Below are positions 41,725 to 51,555 of a DNA stretch of 64,000 nucleotides, piece by piece (the first letter of the stretch is position 1; each line of letters begins with the position of its first letter). This DNA comes from Blastococcus haudaquaticus. Its GTDB lineage: Bacteria > Actinomycetota > Actinomycetes > Mycobacteriales > Geodermatophilaceae. Location: the NCBI RefSeq assembly GCF_900230285.1, contig NZ_OCNK01000007.1:1-64000 (forward strand). The letters are read 5' to 3'. Below the pieces are notes generated by a model. The model searched no databases. It was given only the letters and a program-made list of their open reading frames with translations, and had not been told where the DNA came from. The position numbers were made by a program, and so were the translations under genes.

Positions 41725-43473
41725 TCAGTCGGCGACGGCGGCGTGTGCGCGGCCCCACGGTGCGGCCAGCTCGCGGGCCGGAGCGGGCCTCCCGTACAGG
41801 TAGCCCTGCGCGTACGTGCAGCCGACGCGCTTGAGCACCTCGTCCTGCGCCGACGTCTCCACGCCCTCCGCCACGACCGACAGGCCGAGCGCCCGGGCCA
41901 TGCCCACGATGCTCTCCAGCATCTGCGCCCGCCGCGGCGACTCGGCGACCGTCGCGATGAACGAGCTGTCGAACTTGAGGATGTCGACCGGCAGCGTGTC
42001 CAGCCGGCTCAGCGACGAGTAGCCGGTGCCGAAGTCGTCGATCGCGACCCGCAGGCCGGCGGCGCGCAGCACCTGCAGCGCGGCCACGGCCGCCGACGAC
42101 TGCGCCTCCAGCAGGCTCTCGGTCACCTCCAGGACGACGTCGCTCGCCGGCCATCCGCTCTCCGCGAGCACCGCCGTCACCCGCTGCGGGTAGGCGGGGT
42201 CGCAGAGCTCGCGGCCGGAGACGTTGATGCCCAGCCCGAGCGATCCCCCCACGGCGAGGCGCAGCGGGGTCAGTTGGGTGACGGCGGTGCGCAGCACGTG
42301 CTCGCCCAGTGCGGCGATGAGGCCGTTCTGCTCGGCAAGGGCGACGAAGCGCTCCGGCGACACCGGCCCGAGCACGGGGTGCGTCCAGCGGGCCAGCGCC
42401 TCGACCCCGATCATCCGGCCCGACGCCACGTCGACGACGGGCTGGACGTGGACGAACACCTCGCCGGCGGCCAGCGCCGCGGCCAGGTCGCGGACCAGTT
42501 CCGACGACTCCCCGGCGTCGAGCTCGGCGCGCCCCCGGCCGGCGGCCTTCGCCGTGTAGAGCGCGGAGTCGGCCCGGCGCATGAGCTGCGCCGCCGAGTC
42601 ACCGATCTGGTGCTCGGCCACGCCGCAGGACATGCCGATGTCGGCGTGCTCCGCGGTCACCCGGCGCACCATGTCGAGCGCCTGGTCCCCCGTCGTCCCG
42701 GGCAGCAGCAGGGCGAACTCGTCGCCGCCGTGCCGCGCGAACACCGCGTCCGCCGGGAGCGCCTGCCGCCAGACATCGGCGACCCGGCGCAGCACCCGGT
42801 CGCCGGCCTGGTGGCCGTCGGTGTCGTTGATCTGCTTGAAGTGGTCGAGGTCCAGCAGCACCGCGGTCAGCGGCAGGCCCGTCCGGGTCGCCGCCGCCAT
42901 CAGCTCCTCGAGCGCGCTGTCGAAGCCGCGCCGGTTGGTCAGCCCGGTGAGCGGGTCACGGGTGGCCCGCGACGCCAGGAGCACGAGGCCCCGGGTCGCG
43001 ACACCGAGCGCCACGATGACGGCGTCGACGGCCAATGCGGTGAACACGGGGACGTCGCCGCGGATCTGCAGCGCGGCCGAGATCGCCGAGACCGCACCCG
43101 CCATGTGCAGGAAGGCCGCCGTGGTCCGGAAGAAGAAGAACGCGTCGACGGCGATGAACGACATCATCGCCCCGTACACCATGGCGGTCGCGGTGTCGGG
43201 ACTGAGCACCGCCGCCGAGGCGATGAGCGTGGTCCCCGCCGCGACCACCACGTGGAAGGCGGGCCGGGGCCAGCGCGCCCCCCATCGGCTCATCACGGCC
43301 GCGGCGACGAACGCGGCCAGCACCAGGCCGGCCAGCGCCTCGCGGCCGCGGCCGGCCGACGAGGCACCGATGATCGCGAGGATGCCGGTGAGCCCGCCGA
43401 AGGCGTAGAAGACCGTGAGGGTGGCCGCCATCGTGCGCGGCGTCGCCACCTCCGACGACTGGGACCGGCTCAC
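41725..43473 (-). CDS. membrane GGDEF-EAL cyclic-di-GMP enzyme
   Basis: A 582-aa protein. Several membrane helices cover residues 16-165 with no named sensor domain. The diguanylate cyclase domain (about 172-325) has an intact GGDEF in FARHGGDEFALL. The phosphodiesterase domain (about 335-570) has GVEALARW, GINVSGREL, LEVTES, IDDFGTGYSSL, LKFDSSFI and VVAEGVET, all intact. It should be able to make and break c-di-GMP, with the balance set by membrane input. It is 68 bp from the DUF4407 gene on the same strand. Confidence 0.88.
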   Translation of the reverse strand: MSRSQSSEVATPRTMAATLTVFYAFGGLTGILAIIGASSAGRGREALAGLVLAAFVAAAVMSRWGARWPRPAFHVVVAAGTTLIASAAVLSPDTATAMVYGAMMSFIAVDAFFFFRTTAAFLHMAGAVSAISAALQIRGDVPVFTALAVDAVIVALGVATRGLVLLASRATRDPLTGLTNRRGFDSALEELMAAATRTGLPLTAVLLDLDHFKQINDTDGHQAGDRVLRRVADVWRQALPADAVFARHGGDEFALLLPGTTGDQALDMVRRVTAEHADIGMSCGVAEHQIGDSAAQLMRRADSALYTAKAAGRGRAELDAGESSELVRDLAAALAAGEVFVHVQPVVDVASGRMIGVEALARWTHPVLGPVSPERFVALAEQNGLIAALGEHVLRTAVTQLTPLRLAVGGSLGLGINVSGRELCDPAYPQRVTAVLAESGWPASDVVLEVTESLLEAQSSAAVAALQVLRAAGLRVAIDDFGTGYSSLSRLDTLPVDILKFDSSFIATVAESPRRAQMLESIVGMARALGLSVVAEGVETSAQDEVLKRVGCTYAQGYLYGRPAPARELAAPWGRAHAAVAD

Positions 43474-43541
43474 CTGAACCGCATCGACCCGGAATGCCCC
43501 TCGCTTGAGGGATCCGGCCCGCGCTCACCCGCCGTGGTGAG

Positions 43542-44990
43542 TCAGACCGACGTCGGAACCCGGTCCTCCGGACGACGGAGCACCGAACGCACCGTCCGCG
43601 TCGCCGCGTTGCGGGCCAGTTCGCGGATCGGGCCGGTGTCCCACATCGCCCGCGACGGCTCGACGGGCTCCGCTGCCGGCACCGCCGGCTGCTCCCGCCG
43701 GGCGGCGACCTCCGCCAGCGCTGCCCGCCGGCGCGTCAGGATCGCCTCCTTCTGCCGGTCGACCCGCTCCTTCTCGGCCATCACCAGCAGCTCTTCCTTC
43801 GCCTGGGCCACCGTCCTGCGCGACTCCTGCGCCATCTCCTCGATGTCGACGTCACCGCTGTCGCGGAGCATCGCGAGCTTGTCGTAGGCCGTGGGCGGGC
43901 TGAAGTTCAGCAGCAGCTTCATGAGCACCGGCAGGATCTCCACGCTCATGAACAGCAGCGAGAGCATGAACTGCGCGGCGGCGAGGGTCCCGTTCCGGTC
44001 GCCCAGCCGGTCCAGCGCCTCGAGCCGCATCAGCAGCCCGCCGGCGTTCTCGTTCGTGGCGTCGAAGTTGGCCTGCAGCCGGTCCTGCTCGGCGGTCAGC
44101 CGGGTCAGCTCGGCGCGGTCGGTCTCCAGGGACGAGGCGGCCAGCGACGCACTCCGCGACTCGGCGGACGACGCGGCGTCCACGGCGTCGTCGAGGTCGG
44201 ACCGGGCGGCGAGCACCACGGCCTGCTGGGCGTCGGCGGCGGCCCGGGCCTCGATGTAGGCCTGGCCGGTGCCGGCGTCGCCGGTGCCGCACGAGCCGTC
44301 CAGCTCGCACTGCGCCTTGGCCTCCAGCTCGCGGGACACCGCGATCGCCGCGTCCAGTGCGGCCTGGCTGGCCGTCACCTCGGCGCGCACGACGGCGAGC
44401 CCGGTGTCGGCCACTCCCCCACTGGCGACGACGGCCTCCGACGTCGCGATCCGCTCCTCGAGCTCGGGCAGGTGCGCGAAGCGGGCGTCGTCGGTGAGCG
44501 AGGCCCGGTAGGCGTCCGCGTCCTCGGCCTGCATCGTGACGATCTCGGTGTCGATCTCCTTGGCGAAGATCTGCAGCGTCAGGGGCGTCGCGATGACGAC
44601 GCCGAGCACCAGGGCCAGCCCGACCCGCGGGACGGCGAGCACCATGTTCCGCTTCACCGACGAGTCGTGGCTCATCCCGACCATCAGCATCCGGTCGAGG
44701 TTGACGACGACGAGGCCCCAGCCGAGACCAGCGAGCAGGGCGAACGGCCACCAGACGCCGAGGGCCATGTGCACCGCGAAGGCCATCGACACCAGCGCCA
44801 GCCCACCGGTGCTGAGCAGCACGCCACCCAGCGCCACGAACTTCGAGCGGGCGCCGGGCGCCGCCGCCAGCACGTCCGGCCGGGCACCGGCCAGCACGGC
44901 CAGTCCGTTGCCGATGCGCCCTCGTCGGAACCTCACTATCAGTGCACCCCCGAGGCGGCGGGGTAGCGGGAACCGTCGCCTCACGTGCAC
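43542..44990 (-). CDS. DUF4407 membrane protein
   Basis: A 482-aa protein of the DUF4407 type. Helices occur near residues 55-75, 80-98 and 125-145, with NLDRMLM between the second and third, typical of the family. A long extracytoplasmic helical, coiled-coil-like section rich in Ala/Asp/Glu (155-325) follows, then a fourth membrane helix (LSLLFMSVEILPVLMKLLL) and a basic cytoplasmic coil (EMAQESRRTVAQAKEELLVM). Function is unknown. GTG at 44990 gives the longest form; GTG at 44936 (VRFRRGRIGNGL) is a good alternative start. Confidence 0.75.
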   Translation of the reverse strand: MHVRRRFPLPRRLGGALIVRFRRGRIGNGLAVLAGARPDVLAAAPGARSKFVALGGVLLSTGGLALVSMAFAVHMALGVWWPFALLAGLGWGLVVVNLDRMLMVGMSHDSSVKRNMVLAVPRVGLALVLGVVIATPLTLQIFAKEIDTEIVTMQAEDADAYRASLTDDARFAHLPELEERIATSEAVVASGGVADTGLAVVRAEVTASQAALDAAIAVSRELEAKAQCELDGSCGTGDAGTGQAYIEARAAADAQQAVVLAARSDLDDAVDAASSAESRSASLAASSLETDRAELTRLTAEQDRLQANFDATNENAGGLLMRLEALDRLGDRNGTLAAAQFMLSLLFMSVEILPVLMKLLLNFSPPTAYDKLAMLRDSGDVDIEEMAQESRRTVAQAKEELLVMAEKERVDRQKEAILTRRRAALAEVAARREQPAVPAAEPVEPSRAMWDTGPIRELARNAATRTVRSVLRRPEDRVPTSV

Positions 44991-45193
44991 TCATCGGCAG
45001 TCGGAGGGCCCGGGACGACCGTGACCGATCTCGCGTGACCGACTACGGGCTGCGGCATGGGAGGCTGGTGACAGCTGACCGACGGCGACGCCCCCCTCCG
45101 AGGGCTCGCCGGCCATCCCGGTGTCCTCGACGAGCGAGGCACGGCTGGGCAGGCCGGTGCACGTGCACGGACCCACCGAACGAACGGGAACCC

Positions 45194-46027
45194 ATGGCTC
45201 TGATCGCTTGTCCGAAGTGCAACAGCGAGGACATCAACGGCACGCCGCAGGCCGACAGCCGGCTGCTCATCCACTGCGAGGACTGCGGCCACGAGTGGCT
45301 GCGCGGCGAGGCCCGCCGCGACCCGGGCCGGCCGGCCGTCCGCACCATCGACTCCCTGCACGCCGCGTTCCCGACCCCGCTCGACGTCCGCCTCGACGTC
45401 CGGGAGCGGGTGGCCGCCCTGGCGCAGGACTTCCAGCTCGACCACCGGGAGCCCGACACCACGGCCGCCGAGTTCCGGGCGAAGTACCAGGCGCTGTTCA
45501 CCCGGGACGGTCTGCGCGACGCGAGCCCCGACGACCTGCTCCAGTTCGCGCTCACCGACACCGTGGCCAGTGCCGGCAACATGTCCGGCCTCAACCGGGC
45601 CTGGAAGACGCAGGGGCCGGAGCGGGCCGCCGAGAAGGTCCGCGAGTCGATCGAGTACCTGCTGCACGGTCCCGAGAGCCTGCGTCTGGAGGACCGGCTC
45701 ACGCACCTCGTCGACGGCAAGAAGGTCGGCTTCCCCTCGTTCAACAAGGAGCCGCTGCTCACCAAGGTGCTCTGCGTCGTCGAGCCCGAGCGGTTCCTGC
45801 CGATCCTGAAGTACTCCGCCCCGACCGACGGCAAGAAGGAGATCGTCAAGCTCGTCTTCGAGCTCGACCTCCCGGCCGCGGAGAAGGTGGCCTGGACGAT
45901 CGGCCGCCTGGCGGTGTGGAGCAACGACCTGCTCCGCTCGCTCGTCGGCAACGACATCCCCGACCTGCAGCAGGCCGCGAAGTTCCTCGCCTGGGCGAAG
46001 ACCCGGCCGGCCCTGTCCCGCAGCTAG
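45194..46027 (+). CDS. hypothetical protein with N-terminal zinc ribbon
   Basis: A 277-aa soluble protein. An N-terminal zinc ribbon is formed by ACPKCNSEDI and HCEDCGHEW (two CxxC pairs). The remaining helical domain has no named family; its most regular part is FPSFNKEPLLTKVLCVVEPERFLPILKY, reminiscent of short Lys/Glu-rich domains in restriction-linked proteins, but this is only an impression. ATG at 45194 is chosen because the ribbon starts there. It is divergent from DUF4407 across about 200 bp. Confidence 0.6.
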   Translation: MALIACPKCNSEDINGTPQADSRLLIHCEDCGHEWLRGEARRDPGRPAVRTIDSLHAAFPTPLDVRLDVRERVAALAQDFQLDHREPDTTAAEFRAKYQALFTRDGLRDASPDDLLQFALTDTVASAGNMSGLNRAWKTQGPERAAEKVRESIEYLLHGPESLRLEDRLTHLVDGKKVGFPSFNKEPLLTKVLCVVEPERFLPILKYSAPTDGKKEIVKLVFELDLPAAEKVAWTIGRLAVWSNDLLRSLVGNDIPDLQQAAKFLAWAKTRPALSRS

Positions 46028-46083
46028 CCCGCCGCCGCCTCCCGGGCCTGGGACGATGGCCGCAGGACCGGGAGGAGGCGACC

Positions 46084-46824
46084 GTGGACGACGACGTGCT
46101 GGTCCTGCCGAGCGCCGGTCCGGATCCGCTCCCGCTCGACACCGCGTTGGCCGCCGTCCTCGGCTACGCCCGGGGGCGGCGGCCGCTGCACTACCGCGCT
46201 CCCAACGCGCGCACCGGGCGGTGGGTGGAGATCCCGGCCTTCGCCTACGAGCGGTTCGACCGCCGGCCCGGCGCCGTCGACCCGCTGGGCGAGCACGACA
46301 TCCTCACCGCCGAGGGCCTGCACGGGCGCCTCGACCCGGTGTCCTGGTCGGCGATGAAGGCGGTCCTGCCCTCGATCGACCCGCTCGCCGGCGCCGTCAC
46401 CGACCGGGCCGGCGGCCGCACCTTCGGCGAGCTCCCGGACGACGAGTTCTCGGTGCTCGCCGAGCCGGGCACCGTCGGCGCCGGGCTGCGCCGGATCCGC
46501 GAGCGCTGCGAGGGCGCGGCCGGCGTGTCAGCGGAGCACGTGGTCGCGGCACTGCACCACCGGCGCCCGTCGCTGTTCCCGCTGCTGCACCGCGCGACCC
46601 GGTGGCAGCTGCTCCCCCACGTCCGGGAGGGCGACAGCGGCGTCGAGGCGGTGATCCACCGGGAGCTGCGCACGAACCGGGCCGCGTTCGACGTCCTCCA
46701 CGAGCGCGCGGCGAAACTCCTGGAGAGCCCGCTGACCGTCCTCCGCCTGCACGACATCCTGCTGTGGCTCAGCGGCACCCTGCGGCTCACCCACGCGGTC
46801 GCGCTGGGACGCGTCCACGCGTAG
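46084..46824 (+). CDS. DUF6308-like hypothetical protein
   Basis: A 246-aa protein beginning at a GTG with GAGGAGGCG directly upstream. The composition is that of a small cytosolic protein: FAYERFDRRPGAVDPLGEHD early, and LLHRATRWQLLPHVREGD then LTVLRLHDILLWLSGTLRL at the end. It matches my memory of DUF6308 actinobacterial proteins, which have no known function. It follows the zinc-ribbon gene by 56 bp and may share its transcript. Confidence 0.6.
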   Translation: MDDDVLVLPSAGPDPLPLDTALAAVLGYARGRRPLHYRAPNARTGRWVEIPAFAYERFDRRPGAVDPLGEHDILTAEGLHGRLDPVSWSAMKAVLPSIDPLAGAVTDRAGGRTFGELPDDEFSVLAEPGTVGAGLRRIRERCEGAAGVSAEHVVAALHHRRPSLFPLLHRATRWQLLPHVREGDSGVEAVIHRELRTNRAAFDVLHERAAKLLESPLTVLRLHDILLWLSGTLRLTHAVALGRVHA

Positions 46825-46933
46825 CGCAGGAGTCGCCGGATCGACCCGCCCCCGAGACGCCGTCGAAACCCTCGGCGGCCAGGGTCCTGCACGGACGGCG
46901 CCGACCGGGCGCCCTGCTGCACCGGGAGAACCC

Positions 46934-47320
46934 ATGACCACGGTCTCGTCGCGATCCGACGGGTTGATCGCGCCGCACGCCGCGGTCCTCGGCCGGGCCG
47001 CCGCCGTCCTCGCCGTCGGATCGGCCCTCGTCCACCTGCTCCTGGTCGACCTCACCGCGCTCGGCTCGCTGGCCATGGTCGGCATGGCCCTCGTCTGCCT
47101 CCCCTGCGCGTGGCACCTCTGGCGGCATCCGACCGGCAGCGTGTGGGCGCTCACCGCCGCCGCCGACGCGGCGATGCTCGTGCTGCACGCCCAGATGCTG
47201 AGCGCGCCGGCGGAGCACGTGCACCCCGGCGCTGCCGGACCCGGGACGCTGATGTGGTCCGGACTGGCGCTGGTCGCCGCGCAACTCCTCCTCGCCGCAC
47301 TGGCGGCCGTGCGCCGCTGA
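46934..47320 (+). CDS. small four-helix membrane protein
   Basis: A 128-aa protein with four hydrophobic helices (about 20-38, 43-60, 66-84 and 104-125) and short loops; a HVHPGAAGP loop lies between helices three and four. No family is recognised. A CGGGAGAACCC purine stretch precedes the ATG. It stands 111 bp before the ABC transporter genes. Confidence 0.6.
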   Translation: MTTVSSRSDGLIAPHAAVLGRAAAVLAVGSALVHLLLVDLTALGSLAMVGMALVCLPCAWHLWRHPTGSVWALTAAADAAMLVLHAQMLSAPAEHVHPGAAGPGTLMWSGLALVAAQLLLAALAAVRR

Positions 47321-47430
47321 GCACGCGGTGCGCTTCCGGTCATGGGCCGTTCACCTGACACGCCGTTCGTTCACCAGCACGGAAAATGGCGGCCTGAACA
47401 GGGGAAACACAGCGGCCGCACAGTTCCCCC

Positions 47431-48627
47431 ATGGCAGCCACCACCCTCGAGGAGACCAGCAGCGGCACCCTCGAGCGCCCGGCGCAGATCGAGGCGGCCG
47501 CCGCGACCCTGCGCAACAGCACGATCGTCCGGCTCCTCCGCTTCGCCCTCGCGAACGTGCGCCGCCGCCCGGAGCGCTTCGCCCTCGCGGTGTTCGGGAT
47601 CGCCCTGGCCATCCTCTCGGTGACCGTCGTCCGCACGATCTCCTCGAGCTTCGCCATCACCGGCAGCGACTCGGTGACCCGCGTCCTGGACGGCGCCTCG
47701 CTGTGGGCGGTGCCCGCCGCGGGCGTCCACTACGACAGCGAGGTCGGGGCCATCGTCGCCGACGGACCGGCTCCCGGGCTCGCCGTCCCGGACGGCTGGA
47801 CCGCCACCCGCACCATCGCCGGCGTGTGGAGCTCCGGCGCCGGCGACCTCGCGCTCTACGGCAGCGACGCGATCGACGACGGCACCGCCGTCGTCGGCTC
47901 GCAGGCCGCCGAGACGCTCGGCGTGCGTTCGGGCGACACCCTCGCCGTCGGCAGCGCCGACCTGGCGGTCACCGTGGGCGACGGCGACGCCGTGGTGGCC
48001 GTGCCGGAGGACGTCGCGGGCGACGTGGTCGGCGGCAACGGCTGGTGGACGCTCACCGAGCCGGCCGACCTGGCAGGCCGCAACGACCTCGGCTCGATGA
48101 TGTCGGCCGAGACCGGGCTGCCCTCCACCACCGACCCCGCGGTACAGCCCGAGGCCGACGGCGAGGGGCTGATCTACGACGCGGTCGGTGGCAGCGGCGC
48201 GACGACGTTCGAGCAGAAGTTCTCCGCGCTCTTCTCCGGCCAGGTGACGAGCTCGGCGTTCGGCCTCATCTCGGTGATCGGCCTGGTCCTCGGCTTCGTC
48301 ATCGCCATCTCCTCCTTCCTCGCCGCGGTGCAGGAGCGGCGCCGGGAGTTCGGGATCATGGCCAGCATCGGCCTGGCCGACGAGGTCCTCTACTTCTTCC
48401 TCGTCGAGTCCGCGCTCGTCTTCCTCTCCGCGTACCTGCTCGGCATCACCTTCGCCGGCGTCGCCGTCTGGCTCGTGGTGCCGCAGATAGCCACGCCGGT
48501 GGCCTGGCTCGCCGCCGCCGGCACCGTGGCCGCCTACCTCCCTGCGATGGCGATCGTCGGCGCCCTCGTGCCCGTCCACCGGCTGCTCCAGCAGCGGCCG
48601 GTCCAGCTCCTCGGGGACTCCGCATGA
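47431..48627 (+). CDS. ABC transporter permease, FtsX/MacB type
   Basis: A 398-aa permease. One helix near 55-75 is followed by a periplasmic-type domain of about 200 residues (MacB core-like), then three helices in the FtsX-like C-terminal domain beginning LISVIGLVLGFVIAISSFL and containing QERRREFGIMASIGL, the coupling-helix signature. Its stop overlaps the start of the next permease (ATGA). With the following two genes it makes a complete exporter, probably of lipid or peptide rather than a solute importer. The upstream intergenic region is AT-richer than average and may hold the promoter. Confidence 0.82.
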   Translation: MAATTLEETSSGTLERPAQIEAAAATLRNSTIVRLLRFALANVRRRPERFALAVFGIALAILSVTVVRTISSSFAITGSDSVTRVLDGASLWAVPAAGVHYDSEVGAIVADGPAPGLAVPDGWTATRTIAGVWSSGAGDLALYGSDAIDDGTAVVGSQAAETLGVRSGDTLAVGSADLAVTVGDGDAVVAVPEDVAGDVVGGNGWWTLTEPADLAGRNDLGSMMSAETGLPSTTDPAVQPEADGEGLIYDAVGGSGATTFEQKFSALFSGQVTSSAFGLISVIGLVLGFVIAISSFLAAVQERRREFGIMASIGLADEVLYFFLVESALVFLSAYLLGITFAGVAVWLVVPQIATPVAWLAAAGTVAAYLPAMAIVGALVPVHRLLQQRPVQLLGDSA

Positions 48628-49196
48628 CCCAGCTCAAGCTCGGCCTCGCCTACGGGCTGCTCTCCACCCGCCGCCGCGCCGGCGCGCTGGTGCTGCCGAT
48701 CGTGACCACGGCGACCGGCGCGTTCCTCCTCGTCCTCGTGCTCGGCATGGCCTCGGGGATCAGCGCCCAGGCCGCAGCGCTCGGGCACGCCGACGAGATC
48801 CAGCGGGCCGTCGTCCTCATCGCGGTCACGGTGCTGCTGGTCGGTGTGGTGGAGGTGGCCGTGTCGACCACCCGGACCGTCGTCCACCGCACGCGGGAGC
48901 TCGGCGTGCTGAGCGCGACCGGCGTGCCCCGCCCGCCCGTCGTCGCGGCGCTGCTCGTCGAGCCGGTCATCGCCTCGGTCGCCGGCGCCGTCGTCGGCTC
49001 GGTCGCCGCCGTCGGCACCGCCGCGGTGCTCGGGGCCACCGGCGCCGCCGCCTCCGGCGTGTCCCCCACCGGCATCGCCGTCGGTGTCCTGGTGGCCGTC
49101 GTCGTCAGCGCCGTCGCGGCCCTGGCCGCCAGCATCCTGCCGACCTGGCGAGCCGCCTCCCGCCCGCCCGTCCGATCCCTCTCGTCTGGAGCCTGA
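48624..49196 (+). CDS. short FtsX-like ABC permease subunit
   Basis: A 190-aa protein with about four helices and the FtsX coupling motif HRTRELGVLSATGVPRP. It lacks the large extracytoplasmic domain of its partner, being half the usual length; it begins with LGLAYGLLSTRRRAGAL. This suggests an asymmetric heterodimer with the 398-aa permease. The ATG overlaps the partner's stop and the gene ends 2 bp before the ATPase start, so the three are one operon. Confidence 0.75.
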   Translation: MTQLKLGLAYGLLSTRRRAGALVLPIVTTATGAFLLVLVLGMASGISAQAAALGHADEIQRAVVLIAVTVLLVGVVEVAVSTTRTVVHRTRELGVLSATGVPRPPVVAALLVEPVIASVAGAVVGSVAAVGTAAVLGATGAAASGVSPTGIAVGVLVAVVVSAVAALAASILPTWRAASRPPVRSLSSGA

Positions 49197-49198
49197 CC

Positions 49199-49912
49199 AT
49201 GACCCTCGCCGCGGAGAGCCCCACCGGAACAAACGTCACCGACGCACCCGTCGTCCAGGTGAGCGGCGCGTGGAAGCTGCACAAGCTGGGCGACGAGGTC
49301 GTCAAGGCGCTGGTCGAGGCCGACCTGACCGTGCTGCCCGGGGAGTTCGTCTGCCTGATGGGTCCCAGCGGCAGCGGGAAGTCGACGCTGCTGAACATCA
49401 TCGGCGGGCTGGACCGGCCCACCAAGGGCACCGTCGTCATCAACGGCACCGACACCGCGACGCTGACCGAGAGTCAGTTCGCCGCGCTCCGGCACGACAC
49501 GGTCGGGTTCATCTTCCAGAGCTACAACCTGATCCCGTTCCTGTCGGCCGTGGAGAACGTCGAGCTCCCGCTCATGTTCGAGCCCTACGACCGCCAGGCA
49601 CTGCGGCGTCGTGCGCTGAAGCTGCTGGAGCTGGTCGGGCTCGGCCACCGGGTCGACCACTCGCCCACGAAGATGTCCGGCGGCGAGCAGCAGCGCACGG
49701 CCATCGCCCGCTCGCTGATCAGCAACCCGAAGCTGATCCTCGCCGACGAGCCGACGGCCAACCTCGACCACCGCACCGGCGCGACCGTCGTCCGCCTGCT
49801 GCGCGACCTGTGCTCGAACCTCGGCGTCACCGTCGTCGCGAGCACGCACGACCCGACGGTCGCCGAGGAGGCCAGCCGCGTCGTCCGCATGAAGGACGGC
49901 GCCATCGAGTAG
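49199..49912 (+). CDS. ABC transporter ATP-binding protein (LolD/MacB type)
   Basis: A 237-aa ATPase with Walker A GPSGSGKS, Q-loop FIFQSYNLIPFLS, signature MSGGEQQRTAIARSL, Walker B LILADEPTANLD and the switch His in VASTHDPTV. The Q-loop sequence and NLIP motif place it in the MacB/LolD/FtsE class that works with FtsX-type permeases. All motifs are intact. It is the third gene of the exporter operon and is followed 72 bp later by a permease of another class. Confidence 0.9.
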   Translation: MTLAAESPTGTNVTDAPVVQVSGAWKLHKLGDEVVKALVEADLTVLPGEFVCLMGPSGSGKSTLLNIIGGLDRPTKGTVVINGTDTATLTESQFAALRHDTVGFIFQSYNLIPFLSAVENVELPLMFEPYDRQALRRRALKLLELVGLGHRVDHSPTKMSGGEQQRTAIARSLISNPKLILADEPTANLDHRTGATVVRLLRDLCSNLGVTVVASTHDPTVAEEASRVVRMKDGAIE

Positions 49913-49984
49913 CTGGAGCCCGCGCTCTTCCCGCTCCGCCCCCGCCACCCGCCGAGTTCCGCCATGCCCTTCTCCAGGAGTGAC

Positions 49985-51520
49985 ATGTCCACCGAAGCTG
50001 AAGCACCGACGACCACGACCACCCCACCGCGCGACAAGCTGATGACCACGGAGCTGGTCCCCGAGCAGGTCCTGCCCAAGGTCATGAGCACGTTCGGGCT
50101 GACCGCCACCTACGTGTTCATCATCTGCTGGATCACCGGCTCCTCGGTGATGGCCACCGGCGGGTGGAACGCCATCCCCATGTGGGTGCTCGGGATCGTG
50201 GTCTTCCTGGTCCCGGCGGGCCTCGCCGTCGCCGAGCTGGGCAACCTCTGGCCCGGCCAGGGCGGCGTCTACATCTGGGCCTACCGGACGCTCAACGAGC
50301 CGCTGGCCTTCCTCGGCGGCTACCTGTCCTGGATGCCGGTCATCCTCAACGGCGCGGCCTCCCCCGCCATCGTCGTCCAGCTGCTGCTGCTCGCGTTCCA
50401 CGCCGAGATCGGGCTGACCCTCAGCATCATCCTGCAGTTGCTGATCCTCTGGATCGTGATCGGTCTCGCGCTGGCGAAGCTGGCCGCGAACCAGCGGATC
50501 ATGAACGCGTCGTTCATCGCCTACGGCGTGCTGACGGCGGTCATCTTCGTCGCCGGCGCCCTGTATGCCGTCAACAACGGTGGGCCGGCCACCGAGTTCG
50601 TGGCCCGCGACGCGCTGATCCCGAACTTCGCCGTGGGCGGCTTCCTCTTCGGCACCGTGCTGCTCTACCTGGTCGGCGTCGAGACGCCGTTCAACATGGG
50701 CGCGGAGTTCCTCTCGGTGAAGCGCAGCGCGACCCGCATGATCGGCTGGGGCTCGCTGGCCCTCATCGCCATCTACCTGCTGACCACCCTCGGCACGATG
50801 ATGGCGCTGCCCTCGGCGCAGATCGACCCTGTCACCGGCGTGATCGGGATGCTCGACGTCGCGGGCTTCCCCGGCCTGATGGAGGTCGCCGCCGTCGTCC
50901 TCGCGCTCATCGTGTTCGTGGCACTGGTGACCTACCAGATCGCCTACTCCCGGCTGATCTTCGTGTCCGGGCTGGAGCGCCACCTGCCGCGCATCTTCAC
51001 CCACCTGAACCCGCGCACCCGCAATCCGGTGACGGCGCTCCTGGTCCAGGGCGCCCTGTCGTCGACGATCATGGTGGCGCTGTTCTCCCAGTCCAGCCTG
51101 GCCAACGTGACCGTCTACCTGACCGGTGCGCTGAGCGTCGTGTGGCTGGTGTCCGGCTTCTTCTTCTTCGTGCCCCTGGTGCGGGCCCGCCAGAAGTACG
51201 CCGACCGCTACGCCACCGAGGACTTCTGGCGCATCCCCGGTGGCATGCCGGCCGTCTGGGCGGTCGCGATCATCGGCTCCCTCAGCACCCTCGGCGGCAT
51301 CTACTACTCCTTCGCCACGCCCTGGATCGACGTCCCCGCCTCCACCTGGATGACCTGGCTGGGCTCGATCACCGCCGTCACGCTGCTGGCCGGCCTGCTG
51401 ATCTACGTCTTCGGACGGCGCTCGGCCGGGAAGCTCAGCGAGCCCGACGCCCTCGCCCACCTCGCCGTCCTCGAGCTGCCCGCGCAGCGCGACAAGGCCA
51501 CCACCGGCGACCCCGCCTGA
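49985..51520 (+). CDS. APC family amino acid/polyamine permease
   Basis: A 511-aa permease with twelve predicted helices. The N-terminus is Thr-rich (TTTTTPPRDK), then the APC signature ELGNLWPGQGGVYIWAYRTL appears in helix 2, and VGVETPFNMGAEF in helix 6 matches the substrate region of amino-acid and polyamine transporters. ATG at 49985 follows CCAGGAG; an ATG at 49964 is less well placed. The gene is followed 35 bp later by a copper amine oxidase gene, suggesting import of an amine which is then oxidised (inference from neighbour). Confidence 0.85.
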   Translation: MSTEAEAPTTTTTPPRDKLMTTELVPEQVLPKVMSTFGLTATYVFIICWITGSSVMATGGWNAIPMWVLGIVVFLVPAGLAVAELGNLWPGQGGVYIWAYRTLNEPLAFLGGYLSWMPVILNGAASPAIVVQLLLLAFHAEIGLTLSIILQLLILWIVIGLALAKLAANQRIMNASFIAYGVLTAVIFVAGALYAVNNGGPATEFVARDALIPNFAVGGFLFGTVLLYLVGVETPFNMGAEFLSVKRSATRMIGWGSLALIAIYLLTTLGTMMALPSAQIDPVTGVIGMLDVAGFPGLMEVAAVVLALIVFVALVTYQIAYSRLIFVSGLERHLPRIFTHLNPRTRNPVTALLVQGALSSTIMVALFSQSSLANVTVYLTGALSVVWLVSGFFFFVPLVRARQKYADRYATEDFWRIPGGMPAVWAVAIIGSLSTLGGIYYSFATPWIDVPASTWMTWLGSITAVTLLAGLLIYVFGRRSAGKLSEPDALAHLAVLELPAQRDKATTGDPA

Positions 51521-51555
51521 CCGGCATCCCTCCACACCCCAGGAGCACCCATCCC